Part shown: positions 40,959 to 50,365 of the stretch, one piece after another
Layout: every line of letters begins with the position of its first letter
How positions within the stretch are numbered: the stretch's first letter is position 1
Assembly: GCF_013394855.1 (NCBI RefSeq)
Contig: NZ_JABMLK010000001.1
Coordinates: 2,685,501 to 2,749,500 of the forward strand
Direction: 5' to 3'
From: Limnobaculum xujianqingii
GTDB taxonomy: Bacteria > Pseudomonadota > Gammaproteobacteria > Enterobacterales > Enterobacteriaceae
DNA: 64,000 nucleotides
Notes under the pieces: generated by a model
What the model was told of the DNA's origin: nothing
Seen by the model: the letters and a program-made list of their open reading frames with translations, nothing else
Databases searched by the model: none
Program-made: the position numbers and the translations under genes

Positions 40959-42251
40959 ATGAATAAAAAGATCACATACCCAACCGGCGTAGAAAATCAC
41001 GGCGGTTTTCTAAGAATATGGTTCATGTATCAGGGAGAGAGGGTGCGTGAACCGTTGTCGATCCCCGACACACCAAAAAATAGAAAGGATGCCTCAGAAC
41101 TTCGCCAGTCAGTCACCTACGCCATAAAAACAGGGAATTTTGATTATTTAGAGAGGTTTCCTAATTCAAAGCAAGCAAAAAAACTCATAGGTAATTCAGT
41201 TAATGATATTTCAATTGGGACTATGTTTGATAAGTTTTTACGGATAAAGCAGCCTGAAATATCATTGAATGCTATGAGACGTTATATTTGTAAATTAGAA
41301 ACCTGCGGACAGATAATAGGCAAAGATCGATTGATAACATCAATCACTGGTGAAGATTTGCTAAACCTGCGTAATGAGTTGTTAACAGGTAAGCACCGGC
41401 CAGCAAGACGAAGAAAGACATTAAAGATCGGAAGGACAGTGGCAACAGTCAATGATTATATGACGTGTGTAGCCAGTGTATTTAAATTTGCGTACGCCAA
41501 CGATTATATAGGAAAAAATCCAATGAGGATCGTGACAAAGCTTAAGCGTAGCAAAGATAAACCCGACCCGCTAACCACGGAAGAGTTTGAGCGATTTATT
41601 AATGCTTGTCTCGATGAACAAACAATTAACTTATGGACGGTAGCGTTTTATACTGGTATGAGGCATGGAGAAATCTGCGCTCTGTCATGGGAAGACATTG
41701 ATCTAATCAAAGAAACAATAACAGTCCGCCGAAACTGGACTAGCGTTAAGCAGTTTACTTTGCCAAAAACGGATGCAGGAACTGATCGAGCTATACAGTT
41801 ACTAAAGCCAGCATTAGATGCGCTAAAAAAGCAACAAGCACTTACTCGACTAAATGAAAAACATGACGTTATTATTCATCTTAGAGAATATGGGAAGACG
41901 AGAAAGGATCAATGCACGTTTGTGTTTAGTCCTATGATCAATGCTAAAGGTAATAATGCTGGGGTAAACTTTGCAGCAACCTCTCTCGGTGACAACTGGG
42001 ACAGAATCATAAAAAGAGCCAAGCTACGCCATCGAAACGCATACCAATCTAGACATACCTATGCCTGCTGGTCTTTATCTGCTGGAGCTAACCCTACTTT
42101 CATAGCATCACAAATGGGGCATAGTTCAGCGCAAATGTTATATAGCGTTTATGGTGATTGGATGCCAGAACAGAGCGCCAATCAAATTTCATTATTAAAT
42201 GAGAAATTAAGTAAAAATGTCCCATCCATACCCCATAAAAAATATGGATAA
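40959..42251 (+). CDS. int: Tyrosine-recombinase integrase
   Basis: 430 aa. N-terminal arm-binding region (YPTGVENHGGFLRIWFMYQG), core-binding domain, catalytic Arg in FYTGMRHGEICALSWEDID, then QSRHTYACWSL, MGHSSAQMLYSVYGDW with the His and Tyr nucleophile. Complete, so integration could still work. The gene ends 35 bp before ettA. Confidence 0.94.
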   Translation: MNKKITYPTGVENHGGFLRIWFMYQGERVREPLSIPDTPKNRKDASELRQSVTYAIKTGNFDYLERFPNSKQAKKLIGNSVNDISIGTMFDKFLRIKQPEISLNAMRRYICKLETCGQIIGKDRLITSITGEDLLNLRNELLTGKHRPARRRKTLKIGRTVATVNDYMTCVASVFKFAYANDYIGKNPMRIVTKLKRSKDKPDPLTTEEFERFINACLDEQTINLWTVAFYTGMRHGEICALSWEDIDLIKETITVRRNWTSVKQFTLPKTDAGTDRAIQLLKPALDALKKQQALTRLNEKHDVIIHLREYGKTRKDQCTFVFSPMINAKGNNAGVNFAATSLGDNWDRIIKRAKLRHRNAYQSRHTYACWSLSAGANPTFIASQMGHSSAQMLYSVYGDWMPEQSANQISLLNEKLSKNVPSIPHKKYG

Positions 42252-42286
42252 TCAAAAAACCCAGTAATTAAGAGGCTTATAATACA

Positions 42287-43954
42287 GTGGCACAATACGT
42301 CTACACGATGCATCGGGTTGGGAAAGTTGTTCCCCCGAAAAGGCATATTCTGAAAAATATTTCTCTCAGTTTCTTTCCCGGCGCCAAAATTGGTGTGTTG
42401 GGTTTAAACGGCGCAGGTAAATCAACCTTATTACGCATTATGGCGGGGATCGATACCGACATTGAAGGTGAAGCACGCCCACAGCCAGGTATCAAGATTG
42501 GTTATTTGCCGCAGGAACCTAAGCTAAATCCAGAGCAAACCGTACGCGAGGCGGTAGAAGAAGCGGTTAGCGAAGTGAAGAATGCACTCACTCGTTTAGA
42601 TGAGATTTATGCTGCGTATGCTGAACCAGATGCTGATTTTGACAAGCTGGCAAAACAGCAAGGCGAGATGGAAGCCATTATTCAATCTCACGATGGTCAT
42701 AACCTCGATAACCAGTTGGAACGTGCAGCAGATGCTCTGCGTTTACCACCCTGGGATGCCAAAGTAGAGCACTTATCCGGTGGTGAACGTCGCCGCGTAG
42801 CGCTGTGTCGTCTGCTGCTGGAAAAGCCAGATATGCTGCTGCTCGACGAACCAACTAACCACCTTGATGCGGAATCTGTCGCCTGGTTGGAACGCTTCCT
42901 TCACGATTATGAAGGTACTGTGGTTGCGATTACCCATGACCGTTACTTCCTTGATAACGTTGCCGGTTGGATCCTTGAACTTGACCGTGGTGAAGGTATT
43001 CCATGGGAAGGTAACTATTCTTCATGGCTGGAACAAAAAGATAAGCGACTGGAGCAAGAAGCCTCTTCTGAAGCCGCTCGTCGTAAGTCGATTGAAAAAG
43101 AGCTGGAGTGGGTTCGTCAGAATCCTAAAGGTCGTCAGGCCAAGAGCAAGGCGCGTCTTGCCCGCTTTGATGAACTGAACAACGTTGAGTATCAAAAACG
43201 TAACGAAACCAGCGAATTGTTTATTCCACCGGGCCCGCGCATCGGTGATAAGGTACTGGAAGTCAGCAATCTGACCAAGTCCTATGGCGATCGTATGCTG
43301 ATTGACGATTTGTCTTTCGCGATTCCGAAGGGTGCTATCGTCGGTATTATCGGCCCTAACGGTGCTGGTAAATCCACGCTGTTCCGTATGATTTCACAAC
43401 AAGAACAACCTGATAGCGGTAGCATTGTCTTAGGGGAAACCGTGAAGCTGGCTTCTGTGGATCAGTTCCGTGACAGTATGGACAACAGCAAGACCGTATG
43501 GGAAGAAGTTTCCGGTGGTCTGGATATCATGAAGATTGGTAACTTTGAATTACCAAGCCGCGCTTACGTAGGCCGCTTCAACTTTAAAGGTACCGATCAG
43601 GGCAAACGCGTTGGCGAGCTGTCTGGTGGTGAACGTGGTCGTCTGCATCTGGCTAAGCTGTTGCAGGTTGGCGGCAACATGTTACTGCTTGATGAACCAA
43701 CCAACGATCTGGATATTGAAACCCTGCGCGCACTGGAAAACGCCCTGCTGGAGTTCCCAGGTTGTGTGATGGTTATTTCCCATGACCGTTGGTTCCTTGA
43801 CCGTATCGCTACTCATATTCTGGACTACGGCGATGAAGGTAAAGTTGAGTTCTTTGAAGGTAACTTTACTGAATACGAGGAGTGGAAGAAACGCACGCTG
43901 GGAGCTGAAGCGCTGGAACCTCACCGTATTAAATATAAGAAGATTGCCAAGTAG
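42287..43954 (+). CDS. ettA: Energy-dependent translational throttle EttA
   Basis: 555 aa, the length of E. coli EttA and very similar throughout. Start is GTG (MAQYVYTMHRVGKVVPPKRH). Two ABC-F ATPase domains: Walker A GLNGAGKSTLL and GPNGAGKSTLF, signatures LSGGERRRVALC and LSGGERGRLHLA, Walker B LLLDEPTNHLD and LLLDEPTNDLD. Binds the ribosomal E site. The native upstream DNA is replaced by the prophage end. Confidence 0.98.
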   Translation: MAQYVYTMHRVGKVVPPKRHILKNISLSFFPGAKIGVLGLNGAGKSTLLRIMAGIDTDIEGEARPQPGIKIGYLPQEPKLNPEQTVREAVEEAVSEVKNALTRLDEIYAAYAEPDADFDKLAKQQGEMEAIIQSHDGHNLDNQLERAADALRLPPWDAKVEHLSGGERRRVALCRLLLEKPDMLLLDEPTNHLDAESVAWLERFLHDYEGTVVAITHDRYFLDNVAGWILELDRGEGIPWEGNYSSWLEQKDKRLEQEASSEAARRKSIEKELEWVRQNPKGRQAKSKARLARFDELNNVEYQKRNETSELFIPPGPRIGDKVLEVSNLTKSYGDRMLIDDLSFAIPKGAIVGIIGPNGAGKSTLFRMISQQEQPDSGSIVLGETVKLASVDQFRDSMDNSKTVWEEVSGGLDIMKIGNFELPSRAYVGRFNFKGTDQGKRVGELSGGERGRLHLAKLLQVGGNMLLLDEPTNDLDIETLRALENALLEFPGCVMVISHDRWFLDRIATHILDYGDEGKVEFFEGNFTEYEEWKKRTLGAEALEPHRIKYKKIAK

Positions 43955-43987
43955 TTCTGGTCTATTCTTATTGTAAGAGTTATTGAT

Positions 43988-44010
43988 AAAGCCCCGGATT
44001 GGGGCTTTAT
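43988..44010 (+). terminator. ettA terminator
   Basis: AAAGCCCC-GGATT-GGGGCTTTAT, symmetric stem just downstream of ettA. Confidence 0.8.
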
Positions 44011-44023
44011 CATTAGAATTGTT

Positions 44024-44256
44024 GGATATTCCAGCCGTAAGAGCAAAATAGTTATATATTGTCATTGTGATCGGCCGGTAAACAATTCGTACTTAGCACC
44101 AGAGCGCGTCGGGCCTAGGCTGCCTACGGGAAGTTATGAAACACCTTGCGGTGTTTCACCCTTCGGGCCAGCGCAAGCGCTGTTCAAACAGGCTTTGCCT
44201 GTTTGTCGTTGGCTTACGCCAAGTCGACCCCCACGGCACCCTCTCCCTCCGATTGA
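44024..44256 (+). repeat. Intergenic repeat copy 1, enlarged by palindromic insert
   Basis: Shares with 47009-47165 the blocks GGATATTCC-GCCGTAA, CGGCCGG, GTACTTAGC, GCGCGTCGGGCCTAG, CGTTGGCTTACGCCAAGTCG and ACCCTCTCCC-like end. In place of GGGGCACTT it has an ~80-bp segment of three hairpins: GAAACACC-TTGC-GGTGTTTC, AGCG-CAAG-CGCT, CAAACAGGC-TTT-GCCTGTTTG. Confidence 0.7.
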
Positions 44257-44303
44257 TTTTCGTCAGTTCTCTAATGAATTTATTAATACTATCCGGAGCC
44301 ACT

Positions 44304-44957
44304 ATGCCAAAAACCGTTTTAATACTTGGAGCCAGTGGGCTTATCGGTAGCCAGTTACTGAGTATGCTGGAGTCCGATTCGCGAGTTAATCGCATTTATG
44401 CACCAAGTCGTCGTCCGTTATCGGGTGTCGGTTCTAAGGTGATTAATTCGGTTGGTGATGACTTACAGGCACTTCTGGATGGGCTGACAGAACCGGTTGA
44501 TATCGCTTTTTGTTGTCTTGGCAGTACGATAAAAGCAGCTGGCAGTCGTGAGGCTTTTCACTTTAGCGATGTGATTTTACCGGTACATGGCGGAAAAACC
44601 GCACTGCAGTTAGGAGCAACTCACTATCTGGTGGTCAGCGCAATAGGCGCCAATGCTAAATCATGGTTCTTCTATAACCGGACCAAAGGTGAAATGGAGC
44701 AGAGTTTGATGGCCCAGCACTGGCCGCATCTAACCATTGCTCGTCCTTCAATGCTACTTGGTAATCGGCCAACTCCACGTGCTAATGAGCTAATTGCAGC
44801 GCCAATATTCAAACTATTTCCCGGCAAGTGGAAATCAATTCAGGCAAGCGATGTGGCTAAAGTTCTCTGGATGCGCGCTTTTGCTCCAGCTTCAGCTGCC
44901 ATTGAGATCATTCAGTCCGATAAACTACGGGAAAAAGCGGCTGAAAGTCAGGTTTAG
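44304..44957 (+). CDS. yraR: YraR-like NAD(P)-binding oxidoreductase
   Basis: 217 aa from the ATG at 44304; longer starts run into the repeat and are rejected. Rossmann start VLILGASGLIGSQLLSMLES, AFCCLGST, VVSAIGANAKSWFFYNRTKG, LTIARPSMLLGNR all match E. coli YraR, an atypical SDR. Converges with a lysR gene by 4 bp. Confidence 0.85.
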   Translation: MPKTVLILGASGLIGSQLLSMLESDSRVNRIYAPSRRPLSGVGSKVINSVGDDLQALLDGLTEPVDIAFCCLGSTIKAAGSREAFHFSDVILPVHGGKTALQLGATHYLVVSAIGANAKSWFFYNRTKGEMEQSLMAQHWPHLTIARPSMLLGNRPTPRANELIAAPIFKLFPGKWKSIQASDVAKVLWMRAFAPASAAIEIIQSDKLREKAAESQV

Positions 44958-45865
44958 CGTTTTGCTTTTGGTCCTGCAGCATACTCTGTGACCAGAGGGT
45001 GGGTCATTACCGCCTCAACAAAGCGTTCCAGTGCTGGCATATTTAATGTGCGATTAGGATAAACCAGATAAAGTTCGTTTCCTTCCGCACGCCACTCTTC
45101 CAGTACTGGCTGTAATAATCCCTGCTGCACTACTGTTGTTGCCAGAAATGACGGTAGAAATGTGATGCCGGCACCAGCTATGGCACACTGGCGCGCATAC
45201 AGTAAGTTGTCAGTAACGTGGTGCGCTGTCTGTAGCCAGCGGTAGGTTTCGTCCCCTTTACGTAATAAACACTCTGACCAGGCGCGGTGAGTAATGCAGC
45301 GATGATGTTCCAATTGACTGGGGTGTGTGACTGGTTCTACCTGAGATAAATATTGCGGAGAGGCCAGTAAATAGCGAGGATACAGGCCAAGAAAGCGCCC
45401 AATTAGCGTGAAGTCCTGCGGTTTTCCGGTACGGATACCCAAATCAAATCCAGCCCCTACCAGATCGGTTACCGTATCTGAAACATAAACTTCTATTGAT
45501 ACCTCCGGATAACGCAGCTGAAAATCAGTCACTATGGGCGCTAACAGCGTTACTGCCAGTCCTGCTGGAGCAGTGATCCTCACTCTGCCGCTGGGTGATG
45601 CCTTCAACATTTGTAGTGACTGGCTGGCCCGCTCCGATGCTTGCATCATCTCCTGACAGTGAACCAGATAACGTTCTCCGGCAAAGGTCAGACTTAGCTG
45701 ACGGGTGGTTCTCATCAGTAAACGTAGCCCTAACTCCTGCTCCAGATGGCTTATTCGCTGGCTGACGCTTGATTTAGGTAGCCCTGCTCGTTTAGCGGCA
45801 GCAGTAAAGCTGCCGGTTTCCACCACCAGAGTAAATAGTGCCATATCCTGCAATTGTTTAAACAT
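44954..45865 (-). CDS. LysR-family regulator
   Basis: About 303 aa from the start giving MFKQLQDMALFTLVVETGSF; an upstream start would add unrelated residues. HTH GSFTAAAKRAGLPKSSVSQR and LysR effector domain. Divergent from the zinc-type dehydrogenase at 45972, its likely target. Confidence 0.88.
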   Translation of the reverse strand: MFKQLQDMALFTLVVETGSFTAAAKRAGLPKSSVSQRISHLEQELGLRLLMRTTRQLSLTFAGERYLVHCQEMMQASERASQSLQMLKASPSGRVRITAPAGLAVTLLAPIVTDFQLRYPEVSIEVYVSDTVTDLVGAGFDLGIRTGKPQDFTLIGRFLGLYPRYLLASPQYLSQVEPVTHPSQLEHHRCITHRAWSECLLRKGDETYRWLQTAHHVTDNLLYARQCAIAGAGITFLPSFLATTVVQQGLLQPVLEEWRAEGNELYLVYPNRTLNMPALERFVEAVMTHPLVTEYAAGPKAKR

Positions 45866-45971
45866 CATTGTTCGCCATAGATAAACAGTTTGTTTGCCAA
45901 AACTCATCTTATCCCTTTTTATGAGTACCGCTAGACTGGACGCCAATTACTATCCTGAAAGGAATATTTCC

Positions 45972-46973
45972 ATGTCCAAATATGCTATTGCTGTCGATCC
46001 GGCAAACCCGCAACAATTTATCCAAATACCGGTGCCTGAAGCAGCTCCCGGTGAGTTTGACCTGTTAGTTGAGGTTAAAGCGATTGCCATGAATCCGGTA
46101 GATACTAAAGTTCACGCCGGTTTGAAGAAAAATGGTTTGCAGCAACCTCGTATTCTGGGTTGGGACGCCACTGGCATCGTGGTCGCTGTTGGTCCTAAAG
46201 CAACAGGGTTCTCTATTGGTGACGAAGTCTGGTATGCGGGAGATATTACCCGTTCAGGCAGTAATACTACCCATCAACTAATTGATTCACGTATTGTTGG
46301 CCATAAACCAAAATCCCTGAACTGGGTTGAGTCTGCTGCGATCCCTCTGACCGCACTAACCGCGTGGGAAGGTCTGTTTGAACATCTTAAAATTCAGGAT
46401 GCTGGTAGTGATAAAACGCTGTTGATTATTGGCGGTGCCGGGGGTGTTGGTTCATTAGCGATTCCGCTGGCGGCGTTACGCAGCAAGGTACGCATTATTG
46501 CGACCGCTTCCCGACCTGAGTCAGCTAAATGGTGTCTGGAACGCGGTGCCGATCTGACCGTTGATTACCACAATCTGCAAGAGAATCTGTTAGAGCACAA
46601 TATCAAGCAGGTTGATTACATTTTCTGCCTGAACGATACCGATGGTCACTGGAAGTCTATGAGTGAAGTTATTGCACCGTTCGGTCATATTTGTTCAATC
46701 GTAGAAAGTGCCCAGCCGTTGGAGCAGTCGTTGATTCGTTCTAAAGGTGTAGCTCTGCACTGGGAACTGATGTTTACCCGCAGCATGTACCAAACGCCAG
46801 ATATGGCGGAACAAGGTCGTATTCTGCAGCGAGTAGCCGATATGATTGATAAAGGTGAGCTGAAAGGTACGCTGAATACTACGTTACATGGCCTTAGTGT
46901 AGAGACTATCACGCAGGCTCATGCGAAGCAGTTGGAAGGTCATATGACGGGTAAGATAGCGATTGAGTTTTAG
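45972..46973 (+). CDS. Zinc-type alcohol dehydrogenase-like oxidoreductase
   Basis: 333 aa from the ATG giving MSKYAIAVDPANPQQFIQIP. Medium-chain reductase: EVKAIAMNPVDTKV, GWDATGIVVAVG, GDEVWYAGD, LIIGGAGGVGSLAIPLA. Resembles the YogA-type ZADH family, probably NADPH-dependent and zinc-free despite the name. A LysR gene diverges from it. Confidence 0.88.
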   Translation: MSKYAIAVDPANPQQFIQIPVPEAAPGEFDLLVEVKAIAMNPVDTKVHAGLKKNGLQQPRILGWDATGIVVAVGPKATGFSIGDEVWYAGDITRSGSNTTHQLIDSRIVGHKPKSLNWVESAAIPLTALTAWEGLFEHLKIQDAGSDKTLLIIGGAGGVGSLAIPLAALRSKVRIIATASRPESAKWCLERGADLTVDYHNLQENLLEHNIKQVDYIFCLNDTDGHWKSMSEVIAPFGHICSIVESAQPLEQSLIRSKGVALHWELMFTRSMYQTPDMAEQGRILQRVADMIDKGELKGTLNTTLHGLSVETITQAHAKQLEGHMTGKIAIEF

Positions 46974-47008
46974 TCGGGCATATATCCCTCTGAAAATTTG
47001 CATCAGTG

Positions 47009-47165
47009 AATATTCCGGCCGTAATAGCAAAGTGTTCATATTATCTTTGTGCTCGGCCGGAAGACCATCTGTACTTAGCTGAGGAGCGCGTCGGGCCTAG
47101 CCCGCTTAGGGGCACTTCGTTGGCTTACGCCAAGTCGACCCCAACAGCGGTCTCTCCCGACGATT
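47009..47165 (+). repeat. Intergenic repeat copy 2
   Basis: About 157 bp: GAATATTCCGGCCGTAA, CTCGGCCGGAAGAC, GTACTTAGC, GCGCGTCGGGCCTAGC, TTCGTTGGCTTACGCCAAG, GTCTCTCCCGACGATTA. An inverted copy at 58931-59089 matches over the full length. Confidence 0.8.
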
Positions 47166-47192
47166 AGCGATTTAAGGTCTGAAACCAAATTA

Positions 47193-47345
47193 TCAGACTT
47201 TGTCATCAAGATAAGTTTTTAGAAAATCCGGCACTGATTTCTCATCAGCATTCGCATTAATTACTAATTCTATCAATCTATTATCTCTGTAGATTTTCTG
47301 GTTTTGGCTGGAATAATCCCTGTCTGCATCAATAAACCACCCTGG
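47193..47345 (-). pseudogene. Gene 3' remnant
   Basis: An open minus-strand frame without a start reads GWFIDADRDYSSQNQKIYRD then NRLIELVINANADEKSVPDF and LKTYLDDKV-stop. Codon use and hydrophobic pattern look coding. A stop lies just upstream, so only the C-terminal ~50 codons survive. Parent family unknown. Confidence 0.35.
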
Positions 47346-47391
47346 TCAGATGGTATAATCAGGCTCTGATTTGGTTTAGCGGGATGCGCTA

Positions 47392-48678
47392 ATGGACGAC
47401 AAATTTGATGTCATCATTATCGGTGGTGGGATTGCTGGCTGTACCAGTGCGTTATTGTTGGCACGAGCAGGGGTGAATGTATTGCTGCTGGAGCGCGCGG
47501 AACAGGCAGGGGGAAAGAATATCTCCGGTGGTCGTCTTTATAGTTATAGCCTCGAAACCATTTTGCCCGGGTTTGCTCTATCAGCCCCTATCGAACGACA
47601 AATTACTCAGGAAAAACTCAGCCTGCTGACCGGTGAAACCAGTGTCACTATGGATTATCGCCACCCTGAATTTGCTCAGGATGCCACCTCCTATTCCGTG
47701 CTGCGCGCCCGTTTTGATCCCTGGTTAATGGAACAGGCTCAAAATGCAGGAGCACAATGTCTGACGGGTGTTCAGGTGGATGCTCTGATTCAGGAAAATG
47801 GAACCGTTTGTGGCGTTCAGATTGGTGAAGATCGGCTGGATGCCCGCGTCGTGGTTCTGGCTGAAGGCGCTAACTCTTTGCTGGCTGAGCAACATCAGTT
47901 AGTCAAAAAGCCTCAGCCTCATACGATGGGAGTTGGCGTTAAAGAAGTACTGGCCCTTCCCCGTTCTCGTCTTGAAGAACGCTTTTCGCTGGAAAATGAT
48001 CGGGGAGCCGCCTGGCTGTTTGCCGGTGAAGCTATCGCAGGAAAAGCGGGAGGCGGTTTTTTATATACTAACCGCGATACCCTCTCTATCGGATTAGTCT
48101 GTAATTTGTCGGTTCTGAGTCATGGAAAAAATGCATTACCGCAGATGCTGGAGAATTTTAAACAACATCCGCTGTTGCGCCCATTACTGAAAGAGACTGA
48201 ACTGCTGGAATATGGCGCACACCTGATTCCCGAAGGGGGATTAAATGCGCTTAATCCGCCGTTTGGTGCAGGTTACCTGATTGCTGGTGATGCAGCCGGA
48301 TTTTGTGTAAATGCTGGTCATACCGTACGGGGTATGGATCTGGCGGTTATCAGCGCACAGGCAGTAGCCGATACCCTGACGACAGCACTACAGAAAGATG
48401 ACTTCAGCGCGGCATCACTGGCTGCTTACCAAACCCATCTGGAAAACAGCACCCTTTGGGCGGTGCTAAAGCAGTATCGTTCGTTACCCGATACCCTGTT
48501 ACAAAATCCGCGTTATTTTGCCGAATACCCACAAATGACCAGCGATATTTTACGTGAGCTGTTTGAAATTAACCGTCATCCGGCACCGCCACTGCGCAGC
48601 ATTCTGTGGAAACATGCCCGCAAGGCTGGCTTGATGACGCTATTTAAAGATCTGCTCCGGGGAGCACGCAGCCTGTGA
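47392..48678 (+). CDS. ygcN: FixC-like FAD oxidoreductase YgcN
   Basis: 428 aa. FAD-binding VIIIGGGIAGCTSALLLARA, GGKNISGGRLY, AGDAAGFCVNAGHTVRGMDL: electron-transfer flavoprotein:quinone reductase family. It would pass electrons from the ETF encoded nearby to quinone, with the ferredoxin-like YgcO next to it (4-bp overlap). Confidence 0.93.
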   Translation: MDDKFDVIIIGGGIAGCTSALLLARAGVNVLLLERAEQAGGKNISGGRLYSYSLETILPGFALSAPIERQITQEKLSLLTGETSVTMDYRHPEFAQDATSYSVLRARFDPWLMEQAQNAGAQCLTGVQVDALIQENGTVCGVQIGEDRLDARVVVLAEGANSLLAEQHQLVKKPQPHTMGVGVKEVLALPRSRLEERFSLENDRGAAWLFAGEAIAGKAGGGFLYTNRDTLSIGLVCNLSVLSHGKNALPQMLENFKQHPLLRPLLKETELLEYGAHLIPEGGLNALNPPFGAGYLIAGDAAGFCVNAGHTVRGMDLAVISAQAVADTLTTALQKDDFSAASLAAYQTHLENSTLWAVLKQYRSLPDTLLQNPRYFAEYPQMTSDILRELFEINRHPAPPLRSILWKHARKAGLMTLFKDLLRGARSL

Positions 48679-48950
48679 AAACGGAAGTGAAACTCAGTAA
48701 AAACCATTATGTCATTGACGAAAACCAGCCTCATATCATTCCGGCGGACCATCCCGATCGGCAAATATTACAGCAGTTGGTTAATGTCTGCCCTGCTGGT
48801 CTTTATCAACTCAATCAGGATGGCAGCCTGAGTTTTGATTACCATGGCTGTCTGGAGTGTGGTACCTGTCGATTACTCTGTGATGAAAAGACGCTGGCGC
48901 GCTGGCGTTACCCCGCTGCTGGTTACGGAATAACCTTTCGGTTTGGCTAA
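48675..48950 (+). CDS. ygcO: FixX-like ferredoxin YgcO
   Basis: 91 aa. Cys residues in VNVCPAGLYQ and YHGCLECGTCRLLCD form a ferredoxin-like cluster site. Partner of YgcN; overlapping stop/start. Confidence 0.93.
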   Translation: MKTEVKLSKNHYVIDENQPHIIPADHPDRQILQQLVNVCPAGLYQLNQDGSLSFDYHGCLECGTCRLLCDEKTLARWRYPAAGYGITFRFG

Positions 48951-49070
48951 TATGGGATATGTGAAGTGCCGCAGGGAGGCCGATTCACGGTTGTGCTACC
49001 CTGCGCCGATACTTTTTACCGTACTCTGAACGGTAGTAAAAATCATAAAAGCCAAGCGGAGATCTTGCCT

Positions 49071-49637
49071 GTGTCCATACTGCAGTTATTGAAACAACAT
49101 CCCGTCATTGCTGCGGTAAAAGATACTGAAAGTCTGAATACTGCTCTGGAATCAGACTGTAAAATTATCTCCATCCTGTATGGCAATATCTGCAATATTG
49201 GCACCATTGTTCAGCGTATCAAAAAAGCAGACAAATACGCCTTTATTCACGTTGATCTATTGGATGGAACTTCCAATAAAGAGATCGTGATTAACTTTCT
49301 GAAGCTGGTTACCGCCGCCGATGGCATCATCAGCACCAAAGCCTCAATGATTAAAGCGGCAAAAGCTCAAGGGTTTTACGGCATCCACCGGATATTTCTG
49401 CTGGACTCGATTTCATTTCACAATATTGATAAGCAAATAGCTCAATCCAATCCTGACTGTATAGAGATTCTGCCGGGCTGTATGCCTAAAGTACTGGGAT
49501 GGGTGGCAGAGCAGATAGATTTACCCATTATTGCCGGAGGGTTAGTTTGCGATCACGAAGATGCCACTAATGCCTTGAATGCTGGCGCCAGTGCAGTTTC
49601 CACCACCAATACCGGTGTCTGGCAACTGAAGTTTTGA
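49071..49637 (+). CDS. ygcP: GlpP-like antiterminator YgcP
   Basis: 188 aa from the GTG giving (M)SILQLLKQHPVIAAVKDTES, aligned with E. coli YgcP; a longer start adds unrelated residues. Motifs: ISILYGNICNIGTIVQRIKK, FIHVDLLDGTSNKEI, DGIISTKASMIKAAKAQG, IEILPGCMPKVLGW, IIAGGLVCDHEDA. GlpP-family proteins bind glycerol-3-phosphate and act on leader hairpins. Confidence 0.88.
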   Translation: MSILQLLKQHPVIAAVKDTESLNTALESDCKIISILYGNICNIGTIVQRIKKADKYAFIHVDLLDGTSNKEIVINFLKLVTAADGIISTKASMIKAAKAQGFYGIHRIFLLDSISFHNIDKQIAQSNPDCIEILPGCMPKVLGWVAEQIDLPIIAGGLVCDHEDATNALNAGASAVSTTNTGVWQLKF

Positions 49638-49651
49638 TGTTGTAACGGCAA

Positions 49652-50365
49652 TCAGGGATTAATTCTTATCCGGGATAATCGTTCAATTTGATGATTAATC
49701 ACTAATGCCTCGGGGAAATGGACTTCCCTCAACAATTTTTCCGCTTCGCTAAACTCACCCACGTCATAATAAATATGGCTATCACTGCCGACAATCACCG
49801 ATGTCTGGTGCTGTTTACACAATTCCAGCATCTCGATGGCCAGTTCTCTGGGACGTTCGCGCCCGGCATTAGGGCGTAACGTAGCATTGTTTAACTCTAA
49901 CGCTACCCGATGCTGTTTAGCTAAAGGCACCACTTCGGCAAAATCAATCGGATAAACGCCATCATTGGGATGACCAATAATATTTACCTGTGGATGACAA
50001 ATAGCGCCACATATTGCCTGTGTATTCTGCTGTTTGCTTCCCGGTGCTAAATTCTGTTGATGTAAACTGGCTATGACATAATCCAGTCGGGCCAGGTCTT
50101 GCTCTCCGACATCAATGCTGCCCTGATAGTCGATAATATTCGCCTCAACGCCTTTTAGTAGCCGAATCCCCAGCATATAGGGGGTAAATACCTTAAAGTT
50201 ACGTAAATAATACGGAATGGCTGAGGCAGGAGGAACACAAGAATGATCGGAAATACCCATCACCAGTAATCCCCTTTCTCTGGCCTGTTCCAGATTTTCT
50301 TTCAAAGTGCTGTAGGCATGACCGCTGGCAATAGTATGGGTATGCAGGTCCATCAGCAAACTCAC
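49652..50365 (-). CDS. PHP-domain phosphoesterase (YcdX-like)
   Basis: 237 aa. PHP metal motifs: DLHTHTIASGHAYS, GISDHSCVPP, GVEANIIDYQG, ASLHQQN, IIGHPNDG, VIVGSDSHIYYD. GTG start overlapping the ygcQ stop by 4 bp, so part of the same message. I do not recall this gene in the E. coli ygc cluster. Confidence 0.85.
   Translation of the reverse strand: MSLLMDLHTHTIASGHAYSTLKENLEQARERGLLVMGISDHSCVPPASAIPYYLRNFKVFTPYMLGIRLLKGVEANIIDYQGSIDVGEQDLARLDYVIASLHQQNLAPGSKQQNTQAICGAICHPQVNIIGHPNDGVYPIDFAEVVPLAKQHRVALELNNATLRPNAGRERPRELAIEMLELCKQHQTSVIVGSDSHIYYDVGEFSEAEKLLREVHFPEALVINHQIERLSRIRINP

Larger units (their letters stand above)
23234..42262. mobile_element. Defective lambdoid prophage
   Basis: Int and xis at the right end, immunity region cro-cI, O and helicase, nin-type genes and Q in lambda order. 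Late genes for lysis, packaging and virion are not recognisable. The right boundary must fall in 42252-42286. The left boundary is uncertain: I could not find a repeat of the int-proximal sequence, and the His/Gly-rich module or the IS may mark it. Confidence 0.75.

Noticed and set aside
42252..42286. attR core with a matching attL
   Set aside because: I searched by eye near 20.5, 23.1, 24.7 and 26 kb for a repeat of this interval and found none, so no attachment sites are claimed.
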